Below the pieces are notes generated by a model, which saw nothing but the letters and a program-made list of their open reading frames with translations, made no database searches and had not been told where the DNA came from. A stretch of 24,074 nucleotides of DNA from Chara braunii (taxonomy: Eukaryota; Streptophyta; Charophyceae; Charales; Characeae), in the NCBI GenBank assembly GCA_003427395.1, contig BFEA01000300.1, forward strand, positions 1,330,300-1,354,373, read 5' to 3'. The translations under genes and the position numbers were made by a program. Shown here one piece after another: positions 1-8,559 of this stretch (position 1 is the first letter of the stretch; the number at the start of each line of letters is the position of its first letter).

Positions 1-62
1 GTGTGTGTGTGTGTGTGTGTGTGTGCGTGTGTGCGTGTGTGCGTGTGTGTGTGTGTGTGTAT
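1..62. repeat. (GT)n microsatellite, interrupted, runs off window edge
   Basis: Alternating GT with a few GC interruptions, then a short switch into TACACACAC. It is cut by the window start, so its full length is unknown. Open frames across it (Cys-Val repeats) are a by-product of the dinucleotide repeat. Confidence 0.97.
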
Positions 63-339
63 ACACACACATCCCTACAAAAAAAAAAATCAAAAAAATC
101 AGCGCATCGCCAATTTGCGCACGGCGCATGGCACACGCGCATCGCACAGCGCACCGCAGAAGTGCGCCGCAAGTATGGTTCAATCCCATGCAGCTTTGTG
201 GATAGACCCAAGGGTAGACGGATCCAAGAGCTGGTTTTCATGTGCGAGGTACAAAGGCAGTATGAATCTCTCTCTCATGGGAGCGCGTTCCACTGTTCCC
301 CTTTCTTTAACTTTTCTGCACTGGATTGAATGGCTAAGA
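63..339. other. No gene seen; GC-rich degenerate CGCA/GCGC stretch
   Basis: Positions 100-170 hold many overlapping GCGCA/CGCAC words, giving a locally CpG-rich patch unlike the neighbouring DNA. No coding similarity or RNA gene is recognised. The next repeat copy may extend into this segment, because the distance from the GT array to a shared GATCCTG word is similar here (about 290 bp) and at 8268-8572 (about 305 bp). Confidence 0.4.
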
Positions 340-446
340 TCAAGTGGTGTTACGATCCTGGCTATTTCCGAAGTGCAAATTCACACGGAAAGACAATGCC
401 ACCCAATTGCAAAAGAAATGAAAGCACTCGCAAAGAGATAGAGACC

Positions 447-476
447 AAAGAAGAAGGAAGAAGAAGAAGAAGAAAA
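447..476 (+). repeat. Short (GAA)n tract
   Basis: About 30 bp of AAG/GAA triplets. It sits at the same relative place as the longer GAA array at 8664 in the partner repeat copy. Confidence 0.85.
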
Positions 477-1174
477 TGTACACCAGCAAGACCAATGACA
501 AATCCCCCTTCTCTCTCCACTTTCCTCTCCTCCTTGTCTCCACCAATCTTATTCTCCTCCCAAATAATAATAATGACAATGAGTGGTTGAACCAGAATCA
601 ATATCCGAAGTTCCCTCTTACTACCAGCACAACAAGAGGTCCACCATAGCCATGGCCTCCCTCTTCTCCTTCCTCACACAGGCCTAGACCACAAATGAGG
701 TAGAGCCCAGCGCTCGACCTGGAGATATAACGGCCTACTTGCCTCTTGGGCGGTGACTTCCAAGCCGCACGGCCTCCAAGCAACCGGTACCTCCTCCCTT
801 TCAGAGGGAAACATCATTGCAGGCTCTGATATCGTCCGCACAGGCCCTAGAGTCAGGCTACTTGGACTGGTACCCGCCTACCTCTAGCCTACCGCTACTG
901 GGCCTCTAAAAATGCCAACTTTTTGTCTTCTTCTGCTCGGCCTTCAGTTCCCGACACATCTACTGCTACTTGAGTGGTACAGGCCTACCTGCTACTTGAG
1001 TGTTTTTCCAGCGATGCCCTAAGTGATTCGGGCCTACTCCCCGCTACTCAAGTGTTTTCCCTGCCGCAACCCTCAAAGTCATGGCCACAGGTAAGTACCG
1101 GGCCCACAAGCCTCACAACACACAAGTGCCCTGTCGGGCCTCACACACACTCAGGCAGATGTGCACTCAGACAG

Positions 1175-1175
<1 letters not shown>

Positions 1176-1238
<63 letters not shown>
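1176..1238 (+). repeat. (CA)n microsatellite, about 31 units
   Basis: Uninterrupted CA dinucleotides. The (TH)n open frame spanning it is an artefact of the repeat. Confidence 0.98.
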
Positions 1239-1241
<3 letters not shown>

Positions 1242-1315
1242 GACTTAGAAAACTCAGCACAACGCGGGAATCTCAGCAACACATACATTCCAGCAGCAAA
1301 ACCCAGAAATCAGCA

Positions 1316-1374
1316 GTGTTCTCAGTCTGTGTTTTAGCGGGTCATTACAGTAGTATCTGTTCTGATCAGTTAAG
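1316..1374 (+). pseudogene. U2 snRNA-derived fragment
   Basis: Carries GTAGTATCTGTTCTGATCAGTT, which (less one base) corresponds to the branch-point-recognition region of U2 (GTAGTATCTGTTCTTATCAG in functional U2). It is preceded by a decayed TCTCAGTC...TTTAGC resembling the U2 5' stem TCTCGGCC...GCTAAG. An A-rich run (AAGAAAAAAGAAAAG) follows directly, as in a retroposed copy. Only the first 60 nt or so of U2 are represented and no Sm site follows, so this is not a working snRNA gene. Confidence 0.65.
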
Positions 1375-2276
1375 AAAAAAGAAAAGAAAAAAAAGGAATC
1401 AACTTTTCATTGTTTTCAACTATATTCAGAGATCAGGCATCAGACAGGGGGTTACGTCAACAGACAGAGAACCCTTAGGGAAATGGGTTAATAAATATTA
1501 AAAATAGGTGAATTGATGAACGGATGGATAGATCCAAGCATTCAGGTAAAATTGTGGGCGTTGAGAACCTGTCGAAGGGTTCTTGGAGTAAAGTGAGGTA
1601 AGCTTTTCTGGGCCTGAACATCATGAAAGGGTAGTTAAATCAAGGCTTGTTTTTTTTTCGCTGACATCCTCCGGTGATGCTTATATCATGGTAGGGGAGT
1701 GTGGATCTGCTAAGTTATGTGTCTCAGAATAAAATAAGGGGGCTGGCATTCATGCCACCTGTTCATCAGAATCAAAAAAATGGGTCTCGAAATTGTAGCA
1801 CCTCCAAAACCACAAGGTTCCAATAAGAGACGCAATGGAACGGTCTCTTTCGAGTGAATAAAATGTGCCGCTCCTAGTTTTTATCACAGTTATTGGAGGT
1901 GGTGCTTTTTCGGCTCGAGCCCACGGTTACCTCACAAAAATCCTAAGGTCGTTGAGCCTAAGGAGGCCCATAAGGCTCTCTCGAAAGACTGGTACAGTAC
2001 TTATATCCCACAGCAGCCACAGTGTTTCCCAATATATAGGTGAAGTCCTTGGGCCTGGGAAGGCCCCCGGGGCTCTAATAAGTAAGAGAACGACTGGAAC
2101 TAAGATTTATGGGCCCAGAGGTGGGACTCTGGCCCCCTTTTTGACCTCATCCCCCTTGCGGTAAGTTAGCTAAGGGGTTTCACCACCAGGTAGGGGGTTC
2201 CTCAGGGTGTCCGTCCCAGAAGATGGGAGTAAATTCACCTGTACAAAGAGTCAAAGACTGTAAATTGGGTGCAGGG
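1375..2276. other. No gene recognised
   Basis: Mixed-composition DNA. A 99-codon frame at 1865-2164 has no recognisable domain and no supporting context. G-rich and C-rich words (GGGGGCTGG, GGCCCCCGGGGC) are scattered between 1735 and 2150. I see no RNA gene or transposon coding sequence. Confidence 0.5.
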
Positions 2277-2420
2277 ACAACCAGCACTTCTTTCTCTCCT
2301 TTTGTAATTTGGACCACTTCTCGATTTGTGTGTGTCATCCCTGCCCAGGTGCCATGTTGATGTTCTCCACATCATTCCAATGTCAACCGATGTCCGGAAG
2401 GACACAACCAGCGCTCCTTT
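2277..2420 (-). pseudogene. Retroposed U6 snRNA copy with target-site duplication
   Basis: On the minus strand, 2403-2306 aligns along the full length of plant U6: GGACATC near the start, CATGGC...CTGGGCAGGGATGACAC in the centre, CGAGAA..GGTCCAAATT at the end. The splicing-critical ACAGAGA box is altered (reads ATGTGGA), as is the AGC triad region, so it cannot be a functional U6. A short A-rich tail (ACAAAAGG on the minus strand) lies at 2294-2305. Direct repeats of 17 bp flank the unit at 2277-2293 and 2404-2420 (ACAACCAGC[A/G]CT[T/C]CTTT, 15 of 17 identical). That is the signature of LINE-type target-primed insertion. Confidence 0.82.
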
Positions 2421-2604
2421 TCTAGTCTTCTTTCGACTTTTTTTTTTTTTTTCTGGACCAAACTGCATTGCTTTAGGAATCCAAGGACCTCCTCTTCTGA
2501 GGGAGGTCAGTCCATCATGGTCATGCACATCGGCCAGCATAGTTCAGGCTGATTGTTAAAAATAGTAAGGCCCGGTTCATGTGAGAATCATGTTCACCTC
2601 AAGT

Positions 2605-2799
2605 CTTAAACAGCCAGTTCACCCCAAGCAGAGTACTGCTGTTACCGGTTTACGCGGTAAGTCCGGGTAACAGCATTTTGGTTTGAACCCGGGTCGGCAG
2701 TGAAAGCGGCAGGCCACTTTGAAAAGCTCAGTTGCAGGGTTGTGAGCCTTGGAAGCTATAGCTTTGTCAACATGGTTGAAGGTGAACTGGTAGTTTAAG
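2605..2799. repeat. Inverted-repeat unit with central hairpin, MITE-like
   Basis: A 19-bp arm at 2605-2623 (CTTAAACAGCCAGTTCACC) is matched in reverse complement at 2781-2799 with 17 of 19 identities. Weaker pairing extends a few bases outward. Inside is a perfect 10-bp stem, TGCTGTTACC at 2637-2646 with GGTAACAGCA at 2666-2675. The roughly 195-bp size and nested inverted repeats fit a small non-autonomous DNA transposon. I could not find a convincing target-site duplication. A tRNA B-box-like word (GGGTTCAAACC, minus strand, near 2680-2690) is present without a good A box. Confidence 0.5.
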
Positions 2800-3149
2800 G
2801 CTTTTGTCTGGTGGTGTCGAAGGTGCCGAAGGGAGAAAAAGACAAAGTCCCAAAACGACTGGACAAGACAGCCTTGTACATGATATTGCTACTGTTATCA
2901 CAAGCCCGGCCCATCGATTGGGGATGTAACGAGTCTTATACAACTAACCACTGTGCTGATGTCAGCAACGGCTGCAGTTATCTCTCCTCCCTTGTCAAGC
3001 AAAGCTGACACAACAGGCGTTGACTTCCCTTTGACCCGCAAGATCCCTGCAAGAATCGGCAATCGTCAAGCACGATGAGACCAAATTAAATTTTATATTG
3101 ACTATATTCAGCCTCCTAATGAGTCGGTGAAACTCCGACGAAACAGTTT
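2800..3149. other. No gene recognised
   Basis: A 65-codon frame at 2811-3008 has no recognisable content. The sequence leads into the decayed reverse transcriptase that follows and may be older LINE sequence degraded beyond recognition. Confidence 0.4.
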
Positions 3150-3790
3150 GTGACAGCCCCTCGTTTTTTGTCCTCTTCTCCCGCCGCGGTAGGATGCGTG
3201 CAGATCAACGGGTTGATTTCAAAGAGCTACCCCATTACCTGTTCCATGAGACAGGGTGATCCACTGGCTCCTCCAATCTTTCTTTTTGTAATGGAGGCCA
3301 TAGCGTCCTTTCTTTGCAGATATCCCCCCAATTGAAAGATTACCGGAAGTCAATGCTGACAATGCTCATCACATAAAATTCCCTACAGTCATCATGTTTG
3401 CAGATGATCTAACGGTTCTGATTCCAGCTTCAGACTCATCTCTTGGCACATTGGTCCAAGCTATGGAAGGCTCAAACTAGCATCGGAAATGAAGATAAAC
3501 TGGGAAAAGACAGTTGGATGGTGGCTGTCAGACGAGGAAACCTTGCGATTGCACAGGCGGGAGAGTCAGATGGCATGGGAGAGACCGAAGCGACTGACTA
3601 GATACCTGGGCATCCAGGTCACAAGGGATGGCCCCTTCCCACAGATGGCTCAGAATTTGCTAGCCAACCATATCAACAGAATAGGAAAATGGGGCAAAAC
3701 TCTCCTCACTAATGGGCAGAGTCCTCATCATTACCACCTCGATCTTCTCTATGATGTGGTATATAGCTTCAATTTGGACGATACCAGATG
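3150..3790 (+). pseudogene. Decayed LINE reverse transcriptase fragment
   Basis: Three pieces of one non-LTR reverse transcriptase lie in order on the plus strand. The first frame (3150-3335) holds the motif MRQGDPLAPPIFLFVMEAIA, the RT block with the conserved RQG-x-PL. After a stop, and in another frame, 3397-3420 encodes FADDLTVLIP, the catalytic (F/Y)ADD box. A third piece (3489-3791, back in the first frame) encodes KINWEKT and RYLGIQVTRDG followed by W-rich thumb-like sequence. The endonuclease and the earlier RT blocks are missing. Its motifs differ clearly from those of the LINE at 15-22 kb, so it comes from a second LINE lineage. Dead: two frame changes and at least one stop. Confidence 0.85.
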
Positions 3791-3834
3791 ATACTCTGTG
3801 AAATGCTACTAAACACTTTAGTGGGAGCATTTTA

Positions 3835-3965
3835 TGAACCCATTGCTGCAGTAACTGTTAGTACGCAGAGCAGGAGTTCGAATCCTCTTGGAGTCAGATA
3901 AATAGTAAATACAATAATCTTAAGGAGAGGGCCTACCTCCTTTTATAAAAAAGATAAAAAGGGAT
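3835..3965 (+). repeat. Possible tRNA-derived SINE fragment
   Basis: Holds a good RNA polymerase III B box (GAGTTCGAATCCT at 3872-3884), preceded by a loose A-box-like TGCAGTAACTGTTAGTACGC. An A-rich end (ATAAAAAAGATAAAAAGG) lies near 3945-3962. The A-to-B spacing is short and I found no target-site duplication. It could equally be a worn tRNA pseudogene. Confidence 0.4.
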
Positions 3966-4040
3966 CATATCAACACAATAGAATGAAAATAAAAACCAGG
4001 CTGTTGAATGAATTATACATCATGTAAATCCATAAGACTG

Positions 4041-4275
4041 TCAATTGGTATAAATCACACACAAGTTTGAACTACAATCAAGAGTTAAAACCGCCCTTTT
4101 TTTTTTCTTTTAATAAAATGTGATCACCACTTGTGCTTAGACCACAGGAATCCGAGCTATCAATTGCCATAAGTCACAGTGTCAAACCACAGTCATGAGT
4201 TGAAAGTTTAAAGTTTAAACCACATTTTTTGAAATAGTGCTCACCTCTTGTGCTTAGACCACAGGACTCCCAGTA
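4041..4275. repeat. Tandem duplication, period about 119 bp, two copies
   Basis: TCAATTG(G/C)(T/C)ATAA(A/G)TCACA recurs at 4041 and 4160. TTGTGCTTAGACCACAGGA recurs at 4131 and 4248. Between these anchors the copies share ACTACAATCAAGAGTT / ACCACAGTCATGAGTT. The copies are diverged and differ in T-run length. Confidence 0.8.
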
Positions 4276-4470
4276 CGATACCAGAGTGTCCCCTGCATAT
4301 CCCAACCGCAGAGAGAAGAACAGTGACAAACAGTTTCAGTATATCCAGTGTCAGTCCTATATGTGTGTTCCTGCGCTCCAAATGTGGCCTTTGCTTTGGG
4401 CACAAACAATACTTTTCTTTTTAACATGTCAAGAAAAAAAGGGTACATACTACATACTACATAGTACAGT

Positions 4471-4560
4471 GTACCTTTCTCGGCCTTTGGCTAAGGTCAG
4501 ACAGAATATATGATCTGTTCTGATCAGTTGAACATCTGAGTTGTGGTTCACAGGACCGCA
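4471..4560 (+). pseudogene. U2 snRNA-derived copy, 5' half
   Basis: Begins GTACCTTTCTCGGCCTTTGG, matching the plant U2 5' end (ATACCTTTCTCGGCCTTTTGG), continues with CTAAGGTCA, then ATCTGTTCTGATCAGTT (branch-site-pairing region) and CATCTGAGTTGTGG (U2 has TATCTGATATGTGG). The GTAGTA core of the branch-recognition loop is degraded (ATATATGATCTG), and the Sm site and 3' half are absent, so it is a pseudogene. It is preceded by a short repeat of ACATACT words at 4444-4466. Confidence 0.82.
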
Positions 4561-4630
4561 TTACCGAAGTAAATCAACGGAAATGAAATGAAATGAAAAT
4601 CATAGAAGGAAATAACGTGTATCATGTTAG
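4561..4630. other. Short unassigned spacer with (GAAAT)n
   Basis: Contains GAAATGAAATGAAATGAAA, a short pentamer run. Nothing else is recognised before the SINE. Confidence 0.6.
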
Positions 4631-4878
4631 ATGATGCAATCTTTTTTCTTTTTTTTTTTTATAATTGCAAGGAACATGAATATGGGGCTCAATCCTCACA
4701 TAATGGGTCGACGCCCTTGAGATATCATCATTGAAACTGACCGGCCCAAGGTACTTCAGAATTATATTGTTCTGGAACTTCTAGTCATCTGATTGTATTT
4801 GGATTCGAACTTGGGTCTGTATTTCAACGGTTCAGGGGTGTACCAACTGAGCTGAACTCGTTGGTATGATGCAATCTT
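4631..4878 (-). mobile_element. Complete tRNA-derived SINE with 13-bp target-site duplication
   Basis: The direct repeat ATGATGCAATCTT is perfect at 4631-4643 and 4866-4878. Between them, reading the minus strand from 4865, the element starts ACCAACGAG, has an A box (CAGCTCAGTTGG, 4854-4843) and a B box (AGTTCGAATCC, 4811-4801), a tRNA-unrelated body of about 130 nt, and ends in an A-rich tail (T-rich on the plus strand, 4644-4660). The internal Pol III promoter, A tail and duplication are the defining SINE features. The element depends on a LINE for mobility. The perfect duplication suggests a fairly recent insertion. The same 5' head recurs at 23221-23272. Confidence 0.9.
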
Positions 4879-5406
4879 GGTCAAGGAGGCCATTGTTTAC
4901 CAAAGAGAGTACGTATGACTACTATAAAATTACAAATAGATTCAGAAGACTCAGATTAGATTTATGCAGGGACGGTCGAAAACATCAGCAAGACATCACA
5001 TGAGGTTAACTTCCATGAATAGGCAGACATAGAGGCAAAAGAAGAAGAAAAAAGGAGAAGGTGGATCTTGAGGTGAGGGCCTGTTGAAGGTGTCTATCAC
5101 CGCACAGACCTGCTGGATCATCGCCAACAACGCTTATCAGGAAGGGAGTAACACCGAGCAAGGAAATGCATTCACCGATATTCCGTGCAACTCCGCCATG
5201 CGCAAAGCATACCTGTAGTCAACCATTCAGTGAGGGGGAAAAAAAAGACAGTTGAAGTATTGAGAGAACCTCCTTGCATTGTTGTCTTTAATGCAGGCAC
5301 TGCAGTATGTGTCAGACATACTCTGTGCCCAGCATGGACTCGATTGTGTGTTACCTTGCCATGTTGTACCTGCCTTGCATCAAACAAAGTAGTAGAGGAA
5401 GTGATG
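4879..5406. other. No gene recognised
   Basis: No coding similarity, RNA gene or clear repeat is visible. A 104-codon frame at 5185-5499 reads through the 21-bp repeats below and has no known domain. Confidence 0.5.
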
Positions 5407-5469
5407 GATGTACCTCTGTGTGCAGATGATGTACCTCTGTGTGCAGATGATGTACCTCTGTGTGCAGAT
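5407..5469 (+). repeat. 21-bp tandem repeat, three perfect copies
   Basis: Three identical 21-bp units (GATGTACCTCTGTGTGCAGA plus T) at 5407, 5428 and 5449, followed by a decayed fourth (GATGTACTTTTGTTTGC). Because 21 is a multiple of three, one frame reads DVPLCAD repeatedly. Confidence 0.97.
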
Positions 5470-5629
5470 GTACTTTTGTTTGCTTGCAGCAGCAGATAAA
5501 GACGCAGCATACAGCTTGCGATGATGCTGTTTGCTGAAAACAGCACACAAGAAAGTTCTTGCAGCAAACAAACAGTTCTAGATAGACTTCATTGAGTGAT
5601 AATGCTGGAGTTGGGGGGGATGGTTCCAA

Positions 5630-6016
5630 TCTGTGGTCAACACAAATGGCAAGGTAGGGTCAGGGTTTTCCAGAGATGGTCAAGACAAACGGCAAGGTTG
5701 GGTCAGGCAGCTTAAGCACAGGTGCTTCGGTAAGGGCTTTCTTCAGTCTGGAGAAAGCCAACTGACATGTCGGTGTCCATCTGAAAGGAACAGCCTTAGC
5801 CAGCAGGTCATTCATGAGTCTGGCCTCCTACTATAGGAAGTTCATCAAGAACTTCTCTACAATAGTCACCCCCTTGACTAACCTGCTGGCTCAGGATGTC
5901 CCTTTCAGATAGGCACCGACATGTCAGTTGGCTTTCTCCGGACTGAAGAAAGCCCTTACCCAAGCACCTGCGCTGAAACTTCCTGACCCTACCTTGCCAT
6001 TTGTGTTGACCACAGA
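5630..6016. repeat. Inverted duplication of a Ty3/gypsy pol segment
   Basis: Left arm 5630-5808 (minus-sense) and right arm 5881-6016 (plus-sense) carry the same coding segment, CAGTTGGCTTTCTCC...GAAGAAAGCCCTTACC, in opposite orientation, separated by about 72 bp. The left arm is longer because its outer end is duplicated: one copy (5630-5668) is identical to the end of the right arm over about 35 nt, and the inner copy (5679-5707) is more diverged. Transcription through it would give a long hairpin. The left arm retains a sense Trp codon where the right arm has a TAG stop. Confidence 0.9.
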
Positions 6017-6845
6017 TACAAGTCGGTATGGTGTTGGTATTTCTCTTCAGCAAGACGATGGGACTGGCCTGAGGCAGGTAGAATTCATGAGTAAGAGCGC
6101 ATTTATTGGTGCTCTCAAACAGTGGAACACTTCTTGCTGGGAAGACACTTCAAGATCTATTCCGATCACTCAATCTTGCAATGGATGAAAATCCAGGGGG
6201 AGTTGAATGACAAGTTGGCGAGATATATTCAGTTCATTCACGTCTTTGACTTTGAGCTGAAACATAAGAAGGGATGCTATAACAAAGTCGCTCATGCGCT
6301 TTCTCGCAGGCCTGACACCTTTGGGGTTCTACCAGGCAGGCCATTGCAGACATGTTGCCTCATGACCCTGTCTTCGGCACTATCGTTAGGAATATGCAAA
6401 CAGACCCCAATTCTGGATATGCTCTGACTTCAAACCACCTGTACACAATCAGTGAGGGAGAGGAACGTTTGTGCATCCCTAATGACCACAAGATCATCAC
6501 TGATCCAATTTCAGAGAGTCATTATGCTCGTGGGCATTTTGGGTTTTTTGAAGACCTACACAACCCTAATTCTACTGGTTCAAGATGAAAGAGGATGTAC
6601 TGCAGTGCTTTGAGACCTGTGAGTTGTGTCAAAAGAACGAGGTCCTCAGGCGTCCTCCTATGGGACTGCTCAAACCTTTACCCATCCCTAATGGTCCATC
6701 CGAGTCTGTATCCATTGACTTTACTGACCTTGGAAAAACCACCCCTCGTGGGATGAGACAGGTAATGGTTTGCATTGACCGTTTCTCTCAGTATGCTGAG
6801 TTTATCCCCTTACCATCTGAGGCCAGAGTGCCTCAACACAGGTGC
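5822..6845 (+). pseudogene. Ty3/gypsy retrotransposon pol fragment (RT end, RNase H, zinc finger, integrase start)
   Basis: Order of recognisable parts: the RT-RNase H connection (ASYYRKFIKNFS, then LAFSGLKKALTQAP and LPDPTLPFVLTTD, 5829-6016), RNase H (DTSRYGVGISLQQDDG; HFKIYSDHSILQWM; ending VAHALSRRPD near 6318), the integrase HHCC zinc finger (HYARGH near 6520-6540; CELCQKN near 6620), and the beginning of the integrase core (SIDFTDLGKT and VCIDRFSQYAEF, 6711-6800). The catalytic YxDD part of RT, protease, gag, the rest of integrase and both LTRs are missing. A TAG stop at 5910-5912 replaces the usual Trp, and at least three frame changes follow (near 6090-6120, 6350 and 6580). Chromodomain status cannot be judged. 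A dead 5'- and 3'-truncated copy. Confidence 0.92.
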
Positions 6846-8194
6846 TTCAACCTTGAGAAAGCCAATTGCCCCATCTTTTCTAGGGAATGTCAATCCAGTT
6901 GCTTATTACAGGCATGCAAAGCTCACAAAGATAAAACATAATGGGCAGGATTTTCCCCCTTTCACATAAGCAACCAAGAGGGGCAGGGTAGGGGGAGCCA
7001 GGTGGGAAACCATATGAACATCACTCCTCGGGGAGACCAGTCGCTGCATCCATACGCCGTCAAGATCTGTCCTTTGCCACCTCTTCCTTCGCCCACACAA
7101 TCCCCTATAACCTTGCCCAAAAAACACCACTTTCGTCTTGTGGCCGCTCGCAACATTTCGTTCCTGCAACCTGGCAGTACAGCAATACTTACAACAAAAG
7201 CTTTTGTACAACAAATACGCATTATCACTGCAAACAATGTCACACCCAGAGGAGCGGTCCATCCCGTCCTGGTTGTTTGACTTTTCAGATATGTGGGCTA
7301 TTTGGCTATTGGCTGTTTGGCTACACCCCACCACGACTTTTTGGATATCTGGCTATTTGGTTATTCCAACTAAAGGTTTAAATATATCCCTTGCACTGTC
7401 AACGGCTGCTCAGCATACAACGTGTGTGTGTGTTTTTAAAACCCCGAATTATCTCTCTCATTATATCCACGACTCATCAAAATCATCAATAGAACCAAAG
7501 AAATATAGATACGCAAGATAGTAAGAGATGCAAGGTTGGCCATGTTTGTGTGGCTAAGCGCCAGGTGCCCGCACATATATTTTATAGTCCATAAAAGGAT
7601 GGAGGGCAAAAAGGCAACATACCTAGCACAGAAGTTTCTACCAGCAAGAAATCACCGACCCCACCACCAATGGTTCAAAAAGACTTGGAGAGAAACCACA
7701 AAATTAATTACACAAGCACAGCGGCACTGGCACTGCTATTCATCCCAAACGACCCGCTCACGTCAGCACCATCTCTATCACTCCATGGCTATACATCCCC
7801 CATTCATGATTTAGCCTCTGGAGTGTATAGAGTACCATGATTCCAAACTCCACAAAATCTTCACGTGACACCAAGAGCACCACCGCTTAAAACACCCTAG
7901 AAGCTACTCCATCTTCCAAGTGCTCCAAAAGAGCAGCCTATGGAAATGACACCCACAACAAACACTCTCTAAGCCTCCTCGTGAAGATATTGTGGTCAGA
8001 ACTCCAAACATACATTCCCACCCCCAAAAACCATTGTCGCCACCCTTCATCGACAAAACAGCCCATGCTCTAAAGCAGGGCAAAGAATTCGGCCATGTAT
8101 GATCTATATCCAACCACAGAAAAGAATAGCTTGCTAGTACAAGCACAGTCCTAACCGCTCAAATCTGCAAGAATAGAGAGCTAGCAAGACCGGA

Positions 8195-8195
<1 letters not shown>
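6846..8195. other. No gene recognised (1.3 kb)
   Basis: Several frames of 80-140 codons overlap on both strands (6906-7334 minus, 7138-7521 plus, 7904-8146 minus), but none shows a known domain and they compete with one another. Positions 7285-7365 hold a loose repeat of TGGCTATTTGG words (GATATGTGGGCTATTTGGCTATT and GATATCTGGCTATTTGGTTATT, about 53 bp apart). The start, 6836-6877, resembles a shortened version of the pol segment at 5717-5770 (ACAGGTGCTTC...GAGAAAGCCAA). Confidence 0.45.

Positions 8196-8267
<72 letters not shown>
8196..8267 (+). repeat. (TG)n microsatellite, 36 units
   Basis: A pure TG/GT run. Open frames through it on both strands are artefacts. Confidence 0.98.
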
Positions 8268-8559
8268 CAATGGTGTCATGCTCCAGACCTTGCAGACTCA
8301 TCCCCACCATCATCGTCATCTTCCAGCATAGCAAGAGCCACCACGTCCAGGTGGCATTCCAGTACACCCACAGAAAATAAGACTGTGTGCAGTGTGTGGC
8401 ATACAAGGCAACCCCACTAGGGGGATTTGGGACAATGACTTACAGTTTGCTAAACTTAAAATTAGATCACCAGAGCAGCAGGGCATAAATTCCATAGTTA
8501 CAAGAGGAGCTTCTCCAAGCATGTTTGTGTGTTCAAAATTGAAACGCCTCATCTGTTAT

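Larger units (their letters stand above)
340..1310 (+). repeat. Interspersed repeat, copy 1 (diverged partner at 8560-9475)
   Basis: The same landmarks occur in the same order in both places: GATCCTG near the start, a GACAATGCCA / GACGATGCCA plus CAATTGCA / CATTGCAACT block, a GAA-rich array, a GAATCAAT(A/G)TC word, CCATAGCCATGG, GGGAA(A)CATCAT, and an AC-rich segment leading into CAGACT(T/C)AGAAA...CTCAGCA. Identity between landmarks is poor, so the copies are old or belong to related subfamilies. No protein of recognisable type is encoded. The call rests on ordered short matches read by eye, not on an alignment. Confidence 0.5.

Noticed and set aside
1-441. Long Cys-Val open frames at the window start
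   Set aside because: They consist of the GT array read as codons plus trailing non-coding sequence. All three frames are open for the same reason.
3835-3900. Functional tRNA gene
   Set aside because: B box present, but no acceptor-stem pairing or proper A box is visible, so kept only as a possible SINE or pseudogene.
5172-5567. Minus-strand 131-codon frame with (H/S)RGTS-type repeats
   Set aside because: The repeats are the 21-bp array read in reverse. No domain outside it.
6906-7334. 142-codon minus-strand frame after the gypsy fragment
   Set aside because: Overlaps several equally long frames on the other strand and has no recognisable motif.
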